DNA of 64,000 nucleotides, from contig JAQIWT010000003.1 of NCBI GenBank assembly GCA_034696485.1, forward strand, positions 1 through 64,000, written 5' to 3'. The translations under genes were made by a program, and so were the position numbers. This stretch comes from Isohypsibius dastychi (Eukaryota; Tardigrada; Eutardigrada; Parachela; Isohypsibiidae). A model generated the notes under the pieces. It ran no database searches, was not told where the DNA came from, and saw only the letters and a list, made by a program, of their open reading frames with translations. The stretch's first letter is position 1. Every line of letters starts with the position of its first letter. Shown piece after piece: positions 1 to 11,235 of the stretch.

Positions 1-2
1 GA

Positions 3-22
3 CCCCCCCCCCCCCCCCCCCC
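3..22. repeat. poly-C tract, 20 C
   Basis: An uninterrupted run of 20 cytosines lies near the left edge of the window. It is the longest of four C/G homopolymers of at least ten bases seen here (the others are at 5396, 37608 and 44722). The rest of positions 1-338 shows no gene. Confidence 0.95.
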
Positions 23-338
23 GTCTCGCTAAGCAAAGTGAAGCGGAAAGCGTTTCTTCAATTTTGGAGGATGACCTCAACTCCAGTCCAGTTTGAACTT
101 GACAAATTTGTCATTCCACAGTACAGTATTGCCGGGATTTTCAATCGCCAAAGACTATCTGTTGTATTCATTCCACGGTAAGTACTGTCTTCCCCCAACT
201 TTCGAAAAGGGTATTTATCTGCTCTAACATAACTCGTATCATAATCAGTCATCGACTGATTTCCGAAAACGTTAACGACTAAGTGAACAATTGGGAATAA
301 ATAAAACAACAATGGGGATGAAATGCTACCAAGCTGAA

Positions 339-3300
339 TCATTCTTTATCCGCTTTCTTAGCCGATTCTCTTTTCGCTTTCTTTGCTGGCTTTTCTTGCG
401 GTTCTTCCGCCTCCTCAGCGCTTCTCGCATTCGCTTTCTTCTGCACTGAAGCCAGCGCAACTTTCAATGCAACCACACTCCGTTTCGCCGCCTTGCATTC
501 AGGAGCTTCAAGTTTGGCCTTCAAGAGCTTATCCGCCAATTCCTCCATTTCTTCCAAATTCCAGAAATAGCCCAACGATTCAATCTCAACCGACGATTTT
601 CTGAGCTTTCCATGCCAAGAAATAATCATCCGCGCCAAATCAGTCGTTTCCTCCAGTAATTTCTTCACTTTAATTGGCTCGGCAGCTTCCGCCAATCTTT
701 TCATATATTCCGAATATTCTGTCCCGAAGACCAGCATGAAAGTCTTCATTTCATCTTTACTGACCCCGGCGGTTTTGGATGAGCTTCGCAGCACGTTCGA
801 CGTGATGGCACACAGTTGCGCTTGTCGAATAGCCAGGTACTTCTTCGTCTCATCCTGGGAGAAGACAATTTTCAACACTTCCGGTAGAATCGAAACGGCG
901 TACTCATTCGAGCAGTTCACGAGTTTGTCCATCAGCGTGTGAGCGAAAGCCGAACCGCGTTTCGTGGCGAAATCCTGGAGAATATTGATCAGAAGGTCTT
1001 TGAGGAAAGGAGTTCCTTTTGGAAGTCCGGCTGTGTAGAGCAGAAGAATTCGCAAACCAAAAAGAACGCCTGAAACCAAAAGAAATCAATACGTATAAAC
1101 TAAGAAAGATCAAATTAAACAGTTCACGGAAATTCGAAGTACCGACTGAAGCAAACCAGTTTTTGCGGTTATCATCTTATAAATTGGGAATAATCGAAAA
1201 GAATGACCTACCTTCGGAAAACTGCTGGAACAACTTCAGTTCATGTACTTTTCCACTTTCTGCAATCAACTCCTTAAACGTTTCCGTGATGTCCTCCTTA
1301 TAGACTTGTTTGTGGATTTCTTTGATCTCCCACTTCCGGTGCATCTTCAAGACATTCAGCGACCGCCCGGCAGCATTAACCAAGAGACTGTGCTTTTGGC
1401 GCTGGGCTCCCTGTGATTTTTCGTTGGCAACTCGCATGATAGGAAGTACGATGGATAAAATAAGCAACGGGTCGGATTCTCGGAATGAGCAATAAATGCT
1501 GATGAACTGAAGAGCACGCAGACGCGGGTCAACTTCTTCATCCGATTTGTTCTTTTCGGCTTTGCGAGCGCGCATAATGTTAGCTAGGACTTCATCCAAC
1601 TGGAACATGGCATCGTCGTCCATATCCGGCTCCGATTCCTCGTCGTTTTCGTCTGCAATTCCGGGCACCTGAAAACGGAAGGTTAAACATATTTTCAACT
1701 CCCTGGATTTTCAAGAAAACCACATCTGCAACAAAAAACGAACATGATAAACCAAAAATTTAAAAAAGCTACTACTTATTTAACGGCTAACTAATAAGCG
1801 GATCATCAAGAAAAGATCAAATGCTAGTGCACGTTCTGTTGATAATCGCTAGCTTGAATCGCTAATTGAATAAATATTTCAAATGAAGAAACACATACTT
1901 GTTTGAGAACGGCTCGATCGATCGAGATGTCTTCCGGGCTTTCCTCTGAATCTTCCAACTCAGAACCATCATCGTCTTCATTTTCTTCTCCCGAAGACTC
2001 GAAATCCATAGTTTCGTCATCGTCACCGGTGCTTTCCGGTTGAAGAACTTCAACAATAACATCAAGCGATTTTTCGTCCAAAAATGGACAGAGATTTCGA
2101 AAGACCAGTTCCACAGTCGGGAACATCCACTTGTTCACGGCCAGCAGCGACATCAAAAAGGGCAATATCTTTTCCGCAATCTCCGAATCCTCCGCCTGTT
2201 TCCCTTGTTTCTTCAAATTCTTGTGTAAAGTAGTCAATTCATCAATTATTTCCCGGCACAAGACCGGCTGGGTGTGAATCCAAAACCCAGCGACCGACAA
2301 AGCCATAAGCTGAAGTACTTGTTGGAAAACAACCTGAAAACCAAGAAGTTCGGTCAGCAAAGCCTTAGTATTGGAAGAAAAAGTTTCGATTTAACGAGTT
2401 CGGTTTTCTTACATTCACTTGTAGGTTTTTGATTTTCGTATTCAAAGAAAGCGCATCTTTCCGTATTGCTTCGTGTTCCAATTCAACAGCAGCCTCTTTA
2501 TCCACAATAATGGACTCGATCACGGCCAGTTTGACCAGCAGGTCCTTTTTCGATTCTGATCCAGACCACAGCGGATTTTTCTGTTTTCCATGAGCGTGCA
2601 TATCGATTGCGGATGAGGTTATAAAACGTCCCAGATCTTTTTTGGCGGCATCAGTTACTTGTTGGTTGATTTCGGTATTCTTCGGATACGCTGCAAAACA
2701 AACAAAATTTTCGATTTCTAGATTGCCGAGATCTATAAGATAAAATTCAATCTTAAAACGGGTTTTCCACTTTCAGTTCACAACTTGGCCTCGGCTACCG
2801 TGATTTTGATTCTGATGTATTCATATCATGAAAAAATATACCAATGCATAACTTCAATGAAGGCAAAAAAATTTGGAAACGCTTCACGATTTTGCGTGTC
2901 ATCCTTGCGCAGGGGCCATGCTAATCTTCTCTGTATTGTTTCCAATTTAATATGTGAGATGGAATCATCTCGAAATTCATTGGGTAAAACGGGCTTATAT
3001 ACCCCCCGAAAACGATCAAGTGTTTGAAAAGCTTCTCAGATGGTCGGAAAACCCATTTTTTAGACTAACTGCTCCACCTTTGCCATCCTAACCACATATG
3101 ATCGTTCATAGAATGTGATGATCTATATTATGAAGTTAATAAAATCACGATATTTAAAAAACTACAAAATAACTAACGAGAAAACTTACGCCAAGCTACC
3201 CACTGACTACGTCACAGCTATCCATTGACTACGTCACAGTTGCCTGCGCCATTTAATCGCGAGGATAGAGTTAATCGCGAGGATAGAGAACTATTTCAAA

Positions 3301-5201
3301 TGAAAACAATATTTTCGATCACCACAAAACAGCTTCCACCATACGAAAATAATTTCGAGCAAAAAACCGATGATTCTCGAACAGAAGAGTGATAGTCACA
3401 TACCTGTTCGAGCCAGGAAATGGAGAACACTCCGGAAAGTAGCAACATCAGCAACACTCCTGATCTTGTCGAAACAAATCTGCTCCAGCATATGGATGAT
3501 TCGAATCGCATGTTCAGCATGCGGTGCAGATACATTGACGGTGGCAATCAGTCTATCGCTGATACTAGCAGCGTTACCGGCATCCAAGCGACGTAAGACA
3601 CCACTGACAAAATGTGACCAGGACTTGTTTTTCGGAATATCATCGGTCGGATCTGTTTCCAAAACGTTATCGACGATCTCCATCAGGACTTTCTGATCGG
3701 TCTCTTTGTGAACAGCAGAGAATACATCTTGGAGTGCTCTAAAAATCCAAATTTAACAAAATAAATTAAAAAGATTAAAACGAAAATACTCGATTTCGGG
3801 TTTTTTAAAAAACTCACTTAGTCGCGCTCAGATATAAAGCCTTTAATCCATCCGAGATGCCTCGTTTTTCTGCGGAGTTACGGAAAAGATAGACCAAAAA
3901 CGGCTTGGTCAAAATGAGGGAAAGGTTAACAGGATTCTCCGTTCTCTTCAACAAATGCTGAACAATATCCAACGGAATTCGAGCTTTCCACGGAGTTTCA
4001 GCTGATGCCAGTGTAACCATATTCAACCAAAAGTCTGCAAACGCAGCTGGTCGCGAAACAAACTCATCCGCAAATTCCAGAACAGCCGGATGGTACACAT
4101 CATTTTTGACCGTTGTCTTCATCAGAAGCTTACAGATGGCCGGGACATTGGCTGTTGCGAAGATATCCGGAGAACCAAGATTTTGTTTGATAATCGGACG
4201 CAAAGTTTTCTGAAAGTAAACCGACTGAAAACCACCGGAAACTATTCTGAGCGCTTCTGTATCACCTCATGCGACTGAGAAGTTTTGAATAACAAATATA
4301 GTGAGTCCAAGTCCATTTCCGACAGAGGTTTGGCAATGTGAGTCTTCAACTGCGGAAGCAGAATTCTTTCGAAGTGGTCAACCGGGACCTGGAGAGAGAT
4401 CCCGTGAAATTTTCGTTACTCAGAATTTTGAGGAACCTTTTATACCTTGTTCACAAGCTGCTTTAAAATTTCTTGAGCGCCAGACTTCAAATAAGCCTTT
4501 TCTCGTTCCAGTTGAAACAATCCTTCGACAACCAAGCGCAGATTACTGGCCGTTATATCGGCAATTCGTCCGCTGTTGACCAATATCATATAAAGCGTCA
4601 ATCTTCCAACTCCAACAGACTTCATATCTTGAGGCGAATTGATTCTGAGAAGATTTTCCATATCTTGAAGAATTTTGGTGGTTCTTATGGAAGGAAATTC
4701 CTGGAGAAGCTGAAAAACAAATTTCCCTTCAGCTCACGTGTTGCAAAATTAGTTTCCTGGTGTCGTTTTCGGAAACCAGAAGTGAGCAACTACTGATCGA
4801 CGGAAAAATGTAATTCAGTGTGGCAGGAAAGGTTTCCGACTTACAACAGTGAGCGCAGCCCCGTATCCCCATCGCGCTCCTTTTCGATTAGAAGCAAGTC
4901 CTCGGACAAGCCGATTGAAGCAGTAATCAATGTTCGAAGGGATGTGCCCAGCTTCCTCACCCTAAAAAACACATGTCGGTAACTACGGGGAAAACGAACG
5001 GAAACAACGTTTCTGTCTCCTACATACCTCGGGTTCCTCTTCCTTGACAGCATCCGTTTTTAGCTGCTGCACTAATTTTGCAGCAGCATGGGCTTGTTTA
5101 ACTTGGTTGAATTCCGCTAATTCCCAAAACAAGTCCAATAGTGGTTGCGCAACAGCCAAAGCCTTCTTTGGAGTCTCGGAGGTCTCCACGGCAGAGCCCA
5201 T
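339..5201 (-). CDS. MYBBP1A: MYBBP1A / DNA polymerase V (Pol5) family nucleolar protein
   Basis: Ten exons on the minus strand encode about 1101 aa: 5028-5201, 4845-4961, 4446-4709, 4266-4388, 3818-4209, 3404-3738, 2413-2690, 1899-2333, 1212-1668 and 339-1069. All junctions are GT-AG and in phase. The N-terminal part has the family signature NRLVRGLASNRKGARWGYGA in exon 2. It is followed by helical repeats and an acidic linker (ESSGEENEDDDGSELEDSEE) in exon 8, where this family carries one. The C-terminus is a Lys/Ala/Glu-rich basic tail, as expected for a nucleolar protein. Family members act in rRNA synthesis and ribosome biogenesis and, despite the Pol5 name, are not thought to work as polymerases. 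Length lies between yeast Pol5 and vertebrate MYBBP1A. The start is the first ATG of the open frame. The 713-bp intron 2691-3403 holds a U6 gene. Most other introns are 50-150 bp. Confidence 0.9.
2865..2971 (-). ncRNA. U6: U6 spliceosomal snRNA
   Basis: The minus strand carries the U6 core almost unchanged: the ACAGAGA box (2928-2934), the AGC triad (2920-2922), and the internal stem-loop region GCGCAAGGATGACACGC. The canonical CGTGAAGCGTTCC-type 3' end follows and runs into a stretch of seven T (plus-strand A 2865-2871), a Pol III terminator. The 5' stem-loop differs from the usual sequence but still pairs perfectly: GAGATG-ATTC-CATCTC at 2956-2971. A TATA box lies about 25 bp upstream. Conserved core, paired 5' hairpin, TATA box and T-run together argue for a working gene rather than a pseudogene. 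It sits in an intron of MYBBP1A on the same strand. The exact 5' end is estimated. Confidence 0.93.
2994..3001 (-). promoter_or_regulatory. TATA box of U6 gene
   Basis: TATATAAG on the minus strand, 23-30 bp upstream of the predicted U6 5' end, is the spacing expected for a type 3 Pol III promoter. A proximal sequence element should lie near 3019-3036, but its sequence is lineage specific and I cannot identify it. Confidence 0.75.
3196..3239. repeat. two 22-bp tandem copies with CRE-like half site
   Basis: Two adjacent 22-bp units differ at only two positions. Each ends in TGACTACGTCACAG, containing TACGTCA, which resembles a CREB/ATF half site. The pair lies about 225-270 bp upstream of the U6 5' end, in the zone where U6 distal enhancers are found, and inside a MYBBP1A intron. 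A regulatory role is inferred. Confidence 0.8.
3253..3288. repeat. two perfect 18-bp tandem copies
   Basis: The 18-bp unit TTAATCGCGAGGATAGAG is repeated twice without change, just beyond the 22-bp duplication. Two independent perfect or near-perfect duplications in 100 bp upstream of a U6 gene suggest either slippage or duplicated protein-binding sites. Confidence 0.85.
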
Positions 5202-5412
5202 GTTCCGACCGAGTAAACTGAGATTGCGAATTCGGTCAACTTACGACCAATAATTCCACACAAGTTCTCCACACAAGACCACGACAGTGGAACAACTGCA
5301 AAGTGAGAAAATCAACGAGTCTACCAAAAATCCAAGTCAAAGAATCCACGACCACGATCTCAAAACAAACCAAGGGGGAAGCCAGATGAAGTAACGGGGG
5401 GGGGGGGTCATT
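5202..5412. promoter_or_regulatory. bidirectional promoter region, MYBBP1A / mL53
   Basis: Only 211 bp separate the MYBBP1A start codon (minus) from the mL53 open frame (plus), so both promoters and 5' UTRs must share this space. A 12-G tract occupies 5396-5407. No TATA box is evident, as is usual for housekeeping pairs. Pairing two ribosome-biogenesis genes could allow joint control; this is inference. Confidence 0.6.
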
Positions 5413-5952
5413 ATGAAAGTTGACATCAAATTGTTCCAAAATTCAAGATTTTCAGATGTCAGTTTGTTTGTTGATCCAAGAAGGAGTTCTAGCACTTCAA
5501 ATTCGAGGATGAAGGTATCGCCACAATTGCTATTAGGCTATTTTCGTCACTGGCCGGGAAAGATGACGAGAAAGCCGAGGTTGATGAACGGTTATGAACG
5601 ATCGATGGCGAAACAAATGGAGCTGATCAATTTGAAACCCATCACAGGAATTGAGTTCCAGTTTGATCCATGGACGAAAAATATTAGTTCTTTACGAAGA
5701 GCATTATGGGCATTAACAACAAGTGCTGTGGAAAAAACGAACCCTCGTGCAGAGATCAAGACCACCGTTGTTGACGACCGCAGCGAACCATATCTTCGTG
5801 CAAAATTTTTGGATGGCGGACAATGTATCATAAAATCCGCGAACCTCACCAGCATTGAAATTCTGCAGCAATTGGACAGGATGATTCAAGTTCGTGAGCC
5901 ACGACCGTTTGATTACAAGAGGCCGAAGTATCAGCGACAGCGAGGAAAATAG
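5413..5952 (+). CDS. MRPL53: mitochondrial large ribosomal subunit protein mL53
   Basis: A single-exon open frame gives 179 aa from the first ATG, but the conserved part begins at the in-frame ATG at 5605 (MAKQMELINLKPITGIEFQF), which would give 115 aa, the usual mL53 size. The mL53 pattern is clear: the FQFDPWTKN segment near the domain start, then NPRAEIKTTVVDDRSEPYLR, then a GG-CIIKSANLTSIEIL helix. The domain has a thioredoxin-like fold and sits in the mitochondrial ribosome. The extra 64 residues could be a mitochondrial targeting extension, since they are Arg/Ser-rich and end in several basic residues, or they could be 5' UTR. A shadow frame on the minus strand overlaps but has no family match. 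Confidence 0.82.
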   Translation: MKVDIKLFQNSRFSDVSLFVDPRRSSSTSNSRMKVSPQLLLGYFRHWPGKMTRKPRLMNGYERSMAKQMELINLKPITGIEFQFDPWTKNISSLRRALWALTTSAVEKTNPRAEIKTTVVDDRSEPYLRAKFLDGGQCIIKSANLTSIEILQQLDRMIQVREPRPFDYKRPKYQRQRGK

Positions 5953-7525
5953 ATTTCGGAGGTACACTTTCTGATTTTTTTGTATTTTTGTTTTCGTTTG
6001 TGTGCAATCGGAATTACCCGAATCTGTTTATTATAAAGATGTTTGTTGAAATTCGCAATTGAGGGAATTTTCGCGCTGACACTTTCTGGTCAGAAATGTG
6101 ATCGGGACGAAATGAATTTCAACCGGAAGTGAGCCCTTGTTTTTGATTTCTCAGCAGTTTCGCTCGTGTCGTGTCTGGAATAGTTTCGCGGATACTGCCT
6201 TATTCTTAATGCTGTTATCCCTTGTCATCAACTTTCTTACACCCAGGTTTCTCTTGGCCGCATTACAAATGCAGTTTCTGCAACTTTAGCGAATTCTGTT
6301 ATTCTTGGCGGATCGTGATTTCCTGGCAAATCATCCAATCGAAGACCTGATTTCTTTTGAAATCCCATCCGTTTCTCGCATAGTTTTTTATTTCACCACG
6401 CATCGATTTCCGTGTATACCGAATTCTATATCTGCAGAAACCAACCGGAAGTGGAATGAAAGGCTTCGGCTGGGACTTCCTATTGATTTCAGTGATAGAC
6501 AATAATCGCTTTTTACTGGATGAGGTCGAATGCTCATACATTTTTGTATACTGTATTCCGGGGATCGATCAGTTGCGCTTTGTTGAGGACCTCATCCTGG
6601 ACCGGCTGAGCGCAGGTTTATTTATTCAGCTTGTTGTATAAGCAAGGGACTAGGTAATATTGAAATCTTGGCATGGTTTACTTCTGTCTATCCGAACTTC
6701 CTCTTGAAAGTAAGCGGAAATATTTTGCTGAGTTTGTATGTATCTCTGAACCACTTTATCGAAATGTTACAGGCAGCTTCGATTTCTTGTTTCTAATTTT
6801 TAGACGGATTCTGCTTAGTCGGCTCTGCAGAAATTCTCTTGTATACTCGTGACCTTTTTGCAGGCGGTTGATCCACGACATATAGTTTTTGCATCTTGTG
6901 TTCTCGCGAGGGATTGCTAGAACACAGTGTTAACGGCTTTAATTTCCGGTTGTAATACCATTAATTTTTAAAACTTGCACATTAAAGTGTCTAATTCGAT
7001 GAATAGCCTGCAAATCTCAGATTTCCGTTTCCACTCTCTGGCCTGATATTTCATTCGAATCGCAAGTGGCCATTTCTCCACTCTTGATTAACTTTGTGCT
7101 TGTGACTTTAATCTAAACTGGCTGCCTGCCAAAACGTTGTATGTAGATCGGGCAGAGTTCGTTTGAAGGTGTAATTTAACCCATCCGTCCGAGCGCGATG
7201 AAGTTTTGCATTCCAACAGCTGATTAATCTCAGAACACGCGGTTATCTTGTTGGGGATTTTTTTCTCCGTTTCTGCATTCTTTGGGATGGCGTGTGATGT
7301 CTGCAAAACACAGAACTTCCACTTCTCAAACTCCATTGATGGAATAATCTAGGTGAGTACATTTGTTTTTTGAGTGACAGATTAGTAAGAAACTGTAAAT
7401 GTCTTGCAGGCAATAAATTATTGTCGCCGGAAACCATTTTAATTTGAAAGAAATCGCAGTCTGGTTGTCGTCTGTCCCTTCCAAATTTGCAGTCGGATAA
7501 GTCTGTTGGAAGTCTGTTGGAGAAA
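5953..7525. other. intergenic / 5' UTR of the next gene
   Basis: No frame here has splice-consistent exons or a recognisable domain. The last part, with a cttgcag acceptor-like site at about 7403-7410, may include non-coding first exons of the Fuseless-like gene. Confidence 0.5.
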
Positions 7526-10500
7526 ATGGCAACCGGCGAACCAAAAACCCGAAGTCCCGCTGTGCGATGGCTGGGACATTCGGCGGATGCGTTATTATCC
7601 ATTTTGGTCCTCGCACCTTTGGTGGTTTCATACTGGAGAGGAACATTTTACCTTTTGGAGGTAAATAATTCTAATAGTAAAATGTTTTTTGAAAAATTGA
7701 TAAGATGTATTTTCCTTGTAGTTCTATGTGTTTCCCTCTGCTGTACCATTGTACGAGCCTCCGCGGTTATACAGTCTGGTCTTCTCTCTCATTCTGGGAA
7801 TCACTGGAATTATGGTCTTCAGCTATCTCCAAGATTGGTTGAGGACAAGGATTTGTGGGCTGAAGTCGCCGGTTGCTGAATTATTTTGGAAGCGCGCTTA
7901 TTGCTATGTTTTCGGAATTATTCTGGTGAACCACTGGAGAGGTCAGTTTGCTCTTATTTGCTGGTCACTTACATTTGTTTTGAAACTGAGTGCACTTTTA
8001 ATGCAATCGCTTTACCTTCGACCGTTTCCACGTTTTAATAATGAAAATCACTAAAGGCGTCCCTAAAGTCCCTGTTTCTCTATAGATTTCCCCACCAAGG
8101 TCCCCGTTCCATTATAGGCCTCTCTACTATGAAATTAATAATTTAAGTCCCTAAACTTTCGAATTACTAAAGACTTCCCATTTTCATAATTTTACTTTTA
8201 TGAGCGTCTAACCGCTTCAACCAAGAAGTGGTCTCACATGCGAATTAGAACCATCATACTGTACTGTATAACAATCATATCCGAAATAACCATATCAATC
8301 GACCACTAGTTTTTTCACTGGACCGGCTTAGTCCAGGTAAAAGCCACAAGTCTGGTACCTGGTAAATAATTTTGTCATTATTTCTTGAGTGAATTTGGAT
8401 TACCAGGCTGTTTGATAGCTTTTGCATTTGATCCGGAGGTGATTGACAACATGTGCTTGGCAGACCTATTATTTCAGCAATTTACTTCTACAAAAAAATT
8501 CACTGATTCTTCTCGTTCTTCGCCAGGTGCTTCAATGTGTTGCATAATACGTAATTTTAAGCACGTTTTTTCCGAATAATTTCCGAATCCCACAATCTAA
8601 TGATATACAAGAATATGGGGGAAAATGTAAAACATGAAAATTGTCGGAGTAGGGATCGTCACAAGAAAATGAAAATAATTTTCAAAAATTGGACGTTTAG
8701 GAAGCAAGGACATGGTATTTTCTTTTTTTTGAGCGTTCTTCATTTTATGAAAATCTGGATCATGAACATTTAGCTGTGATATTCGCTCTTTAATCTGGCA
8801 CCAGTTTATAATCTGCCAAATATGGAAAGCAATTTAATGTTCAGTTTTTTACGTGATCTTTCTGAAACCGCCCCCAGAAGCAACTTCACTGCACAAAGAT
8901 GTCAATAATAAACATGTTTATTCGTGAGGAAAATAAAAAATGCATCGAAAGTGATCCTTTTTTGAAAACATCGTGGCTCGTCGTTTAATTTTGTTCTGTT
9001 GTAGGAGCTTGGGCACTGTGGGACCACTATTTGGGAAAAGATTTCTACAGCGGATTGGGTTCGTTCCTCGTCGGACTTGTCGGCTTGATCGTATTGCGCT
9101 GTTTGCGAAATACCATCTCACCACCACTTGTTGCTGCTTCGGACTTCGACGACTACTTCTTCTCCGTACAAACCCGATTTCGAGTTCCGGTAAGTTCAAA
9201 CAGTGTTATCGTTAGGCGGGTTAAATATATCTGCGTTCTGTTTTATTATGAAACTGACCAGCCTTTAACCTTCGGCGGAATTTCTAACTACGTATCAACT
9301 TATTACAAAGGTCATGTGTTTGATTAGTTCGATAAGACTTTTTGCCAGTCAGTTTAGCAGCAAAATTTACGTTTGATCTTGCACGTTTGAGAAGGGAAGG
9401 AACCATTTTTAATTTGTTTAAATGATTTCATGAAACTCATCAATCAGCATTTAATACATTATAAATCAGATGGCTGACGCAAGCTGAGAAATCCATTCTT
9501 TTGAGAAATTTTTCTAGGGCTACAAGTCAGCAAATAAAAGCTGTTAGAACAAGTCATTGAATTTTCTCCTCAGCGTGCACATTATAGCATTGAACTTGAT
9601 TTTTGCCAATTTTGTTTTTGCAGAGATCGAAAAAGATTTTGTATTTTCTGGACAATCTCTTCTCAATCGCCGTTTGCGGAACCCTGATAGTTTTCGTCAT
9701 CCGCGGCGCTTTCCTCATCCTGGACAATTTCTATCCAGTGGTGCTTCCATTCAAGACTCCGTATAACGAAACGGCCCAGCGCGACCTGTTTGCAGTTGGT
9801 TATTACCAGTTATATTTGTTAACATGGGGACTAGGTATCCTTCTCGCGATTATCTGTCTTCTTCTACAAAAACCGGCATCCAGTATTTCAACCCAGCTCG
9901 AGAAAAATTACCACTGGATTTTAAAATTGATTTTCGAGGATGTCTACGTTTTTCTTTGTCTGGCTGCCGGCATTCATGTCTGGCATAGTATTTGGGGATT
10001 CTGCGATGTCTTCATTTATTATGAAAACTCGGAACTGAGTGCATGGATTTGTCATTTGCTTGGAATTGGAGGATTGATGCTCATGTTCCATGGAAGCTCG
10101 ATTTTAATCAAAGGATATCAGATCGACGGAGAATTCATGAATGGCGAGGGATGCTGGCTTCCCGCGAAAAGCTTCACCATTTTTGACACTGATTTGGTGA
10201 GCCCATTTTTGAGACGAAAAATTCACGTTGGATCTGGTCAATTTTACTCATACTTTTTAACTGCTGATGAAAAGTAACCACGATTATGAAAGAATAGTAC
10301 GAAAACCTTACATGAATCGCATGTGACTGGTTTTATGACGACGATTTTATCGAACTCTTTTTTTATCGAATTTTGATTTCGAATTTTTTATTGGATTTTG
10401 GAATTTAGTGTGATTTTATTTTTAGTCGGATCGGCCAGTCAGGAAACAAAAGCTGAAGAAGCGCGAACAGGAGCGTTTGAATGGTATGATGACCAACAGC

Positions 10501-10659
10501 GATATTCGCTATATCGATGGGAGCGATGCGCATTTCGACTCGAAATACGACGCCTCGGAATCAACGGGCTCGCCACTGGAACAAAGACTCTTGACGAGAC
10601 TGAATGATGGCCGGGTTAGCATTCCAACCGCACAGTCCGAAAATTTTGACCAAATTTAA
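7526..10659 (+). CDS. fusl: Fuseless-like multi-pass membrane protein
   Basis: Five exons (7526-7660, 7722-7941, 9005-9189, 9624-10196, 10426-10659) encode 448 aa. About eight hydrophobic segments are present. A motif of aromatic-(R/H)-G-x(4-5)-acidic occurs four times, each after a membrane span: SYWRGTFYLLE, NHWRGAWALWDHY, FVIRGAFLILDNF and the weaker HVWHSIWGFCDVF. This repeat pattern matches the Fuseless family, known from Drosophila, where it is needed for presynaptic calcium-channel function. The C-terminal exon encodes a basic, hydrophilic, probably cytoplasmic tail. The start is ATG 7526 in good context (AAAATGG); an upstream in-frame extension has no ATG. The 1.06-kb intron 7942-9004 and the 0.43-kb intron 9190-9623 hold nothing I can identify. 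Confidence 0.8.
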
Positions 10660-11235
10660 GAAATATTCCGTCCGGAGTTATGAAACGGCTTTTGACATTC
10701 CCACTGGAATTCCATTGTTTTACTCGAAAAAATCGTTATAGTTCGTGAAACTCCGTTCAAGAATGATTCTCAGTTTTGATATTTTTTCGATGGACGCGGA
10801 ATTGTTTTTCTTTGGATTTGTTGGTGAAAAGCATTATAACAGCATATTATCAAGAAATTTGTGGCTTGCAAATATCGTAAATAAAATTTGGGAGCGAATC
10901 AGATGGACCTTATGACATTGTAGTCAAATGAGTGAGGTGAACGAAATCTAAGCGGCGATTGACCCTAACTTTTAAGCTCGGAAATAAATTCTTGTTCCCA
11001 TCCTCGTTCTAGTTGATGATAATTTGACAAGACAAAGGCTTTACCTGGCTGGCCTTTTGAGGATAATTATGGCTCTGGATGGACCGTCTTTGTCCTCCAT
11101 CAAGGAGTGAACAAAGTTCTTCTGAAGCAGTTTTGCTGAGTGACATTCAACAGGTGGAATATTATTCCTTTGCCGATCCATAGTGTTCATCAGCAGTTTG
11201 CTTAACTGGTAGAGGGTGATTCTAATTTCGTAAAA
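10660..11235. other. intergenic
   Basis: It carries the 3' end of the Fuseless-like gene (AATAAA at about 10881 and 10983) and the promoter of the next gene. No coding potential was seen. Confidence 0.5.

Noticed and set aside
11038-11060. TTTACCTGGCTGG resembles the 5' end of U1 snRNA (CTTACCTGGC)
   Set aside because: The match is short, and the downstream sequence lacks U1 stem-loops and the Sm site.
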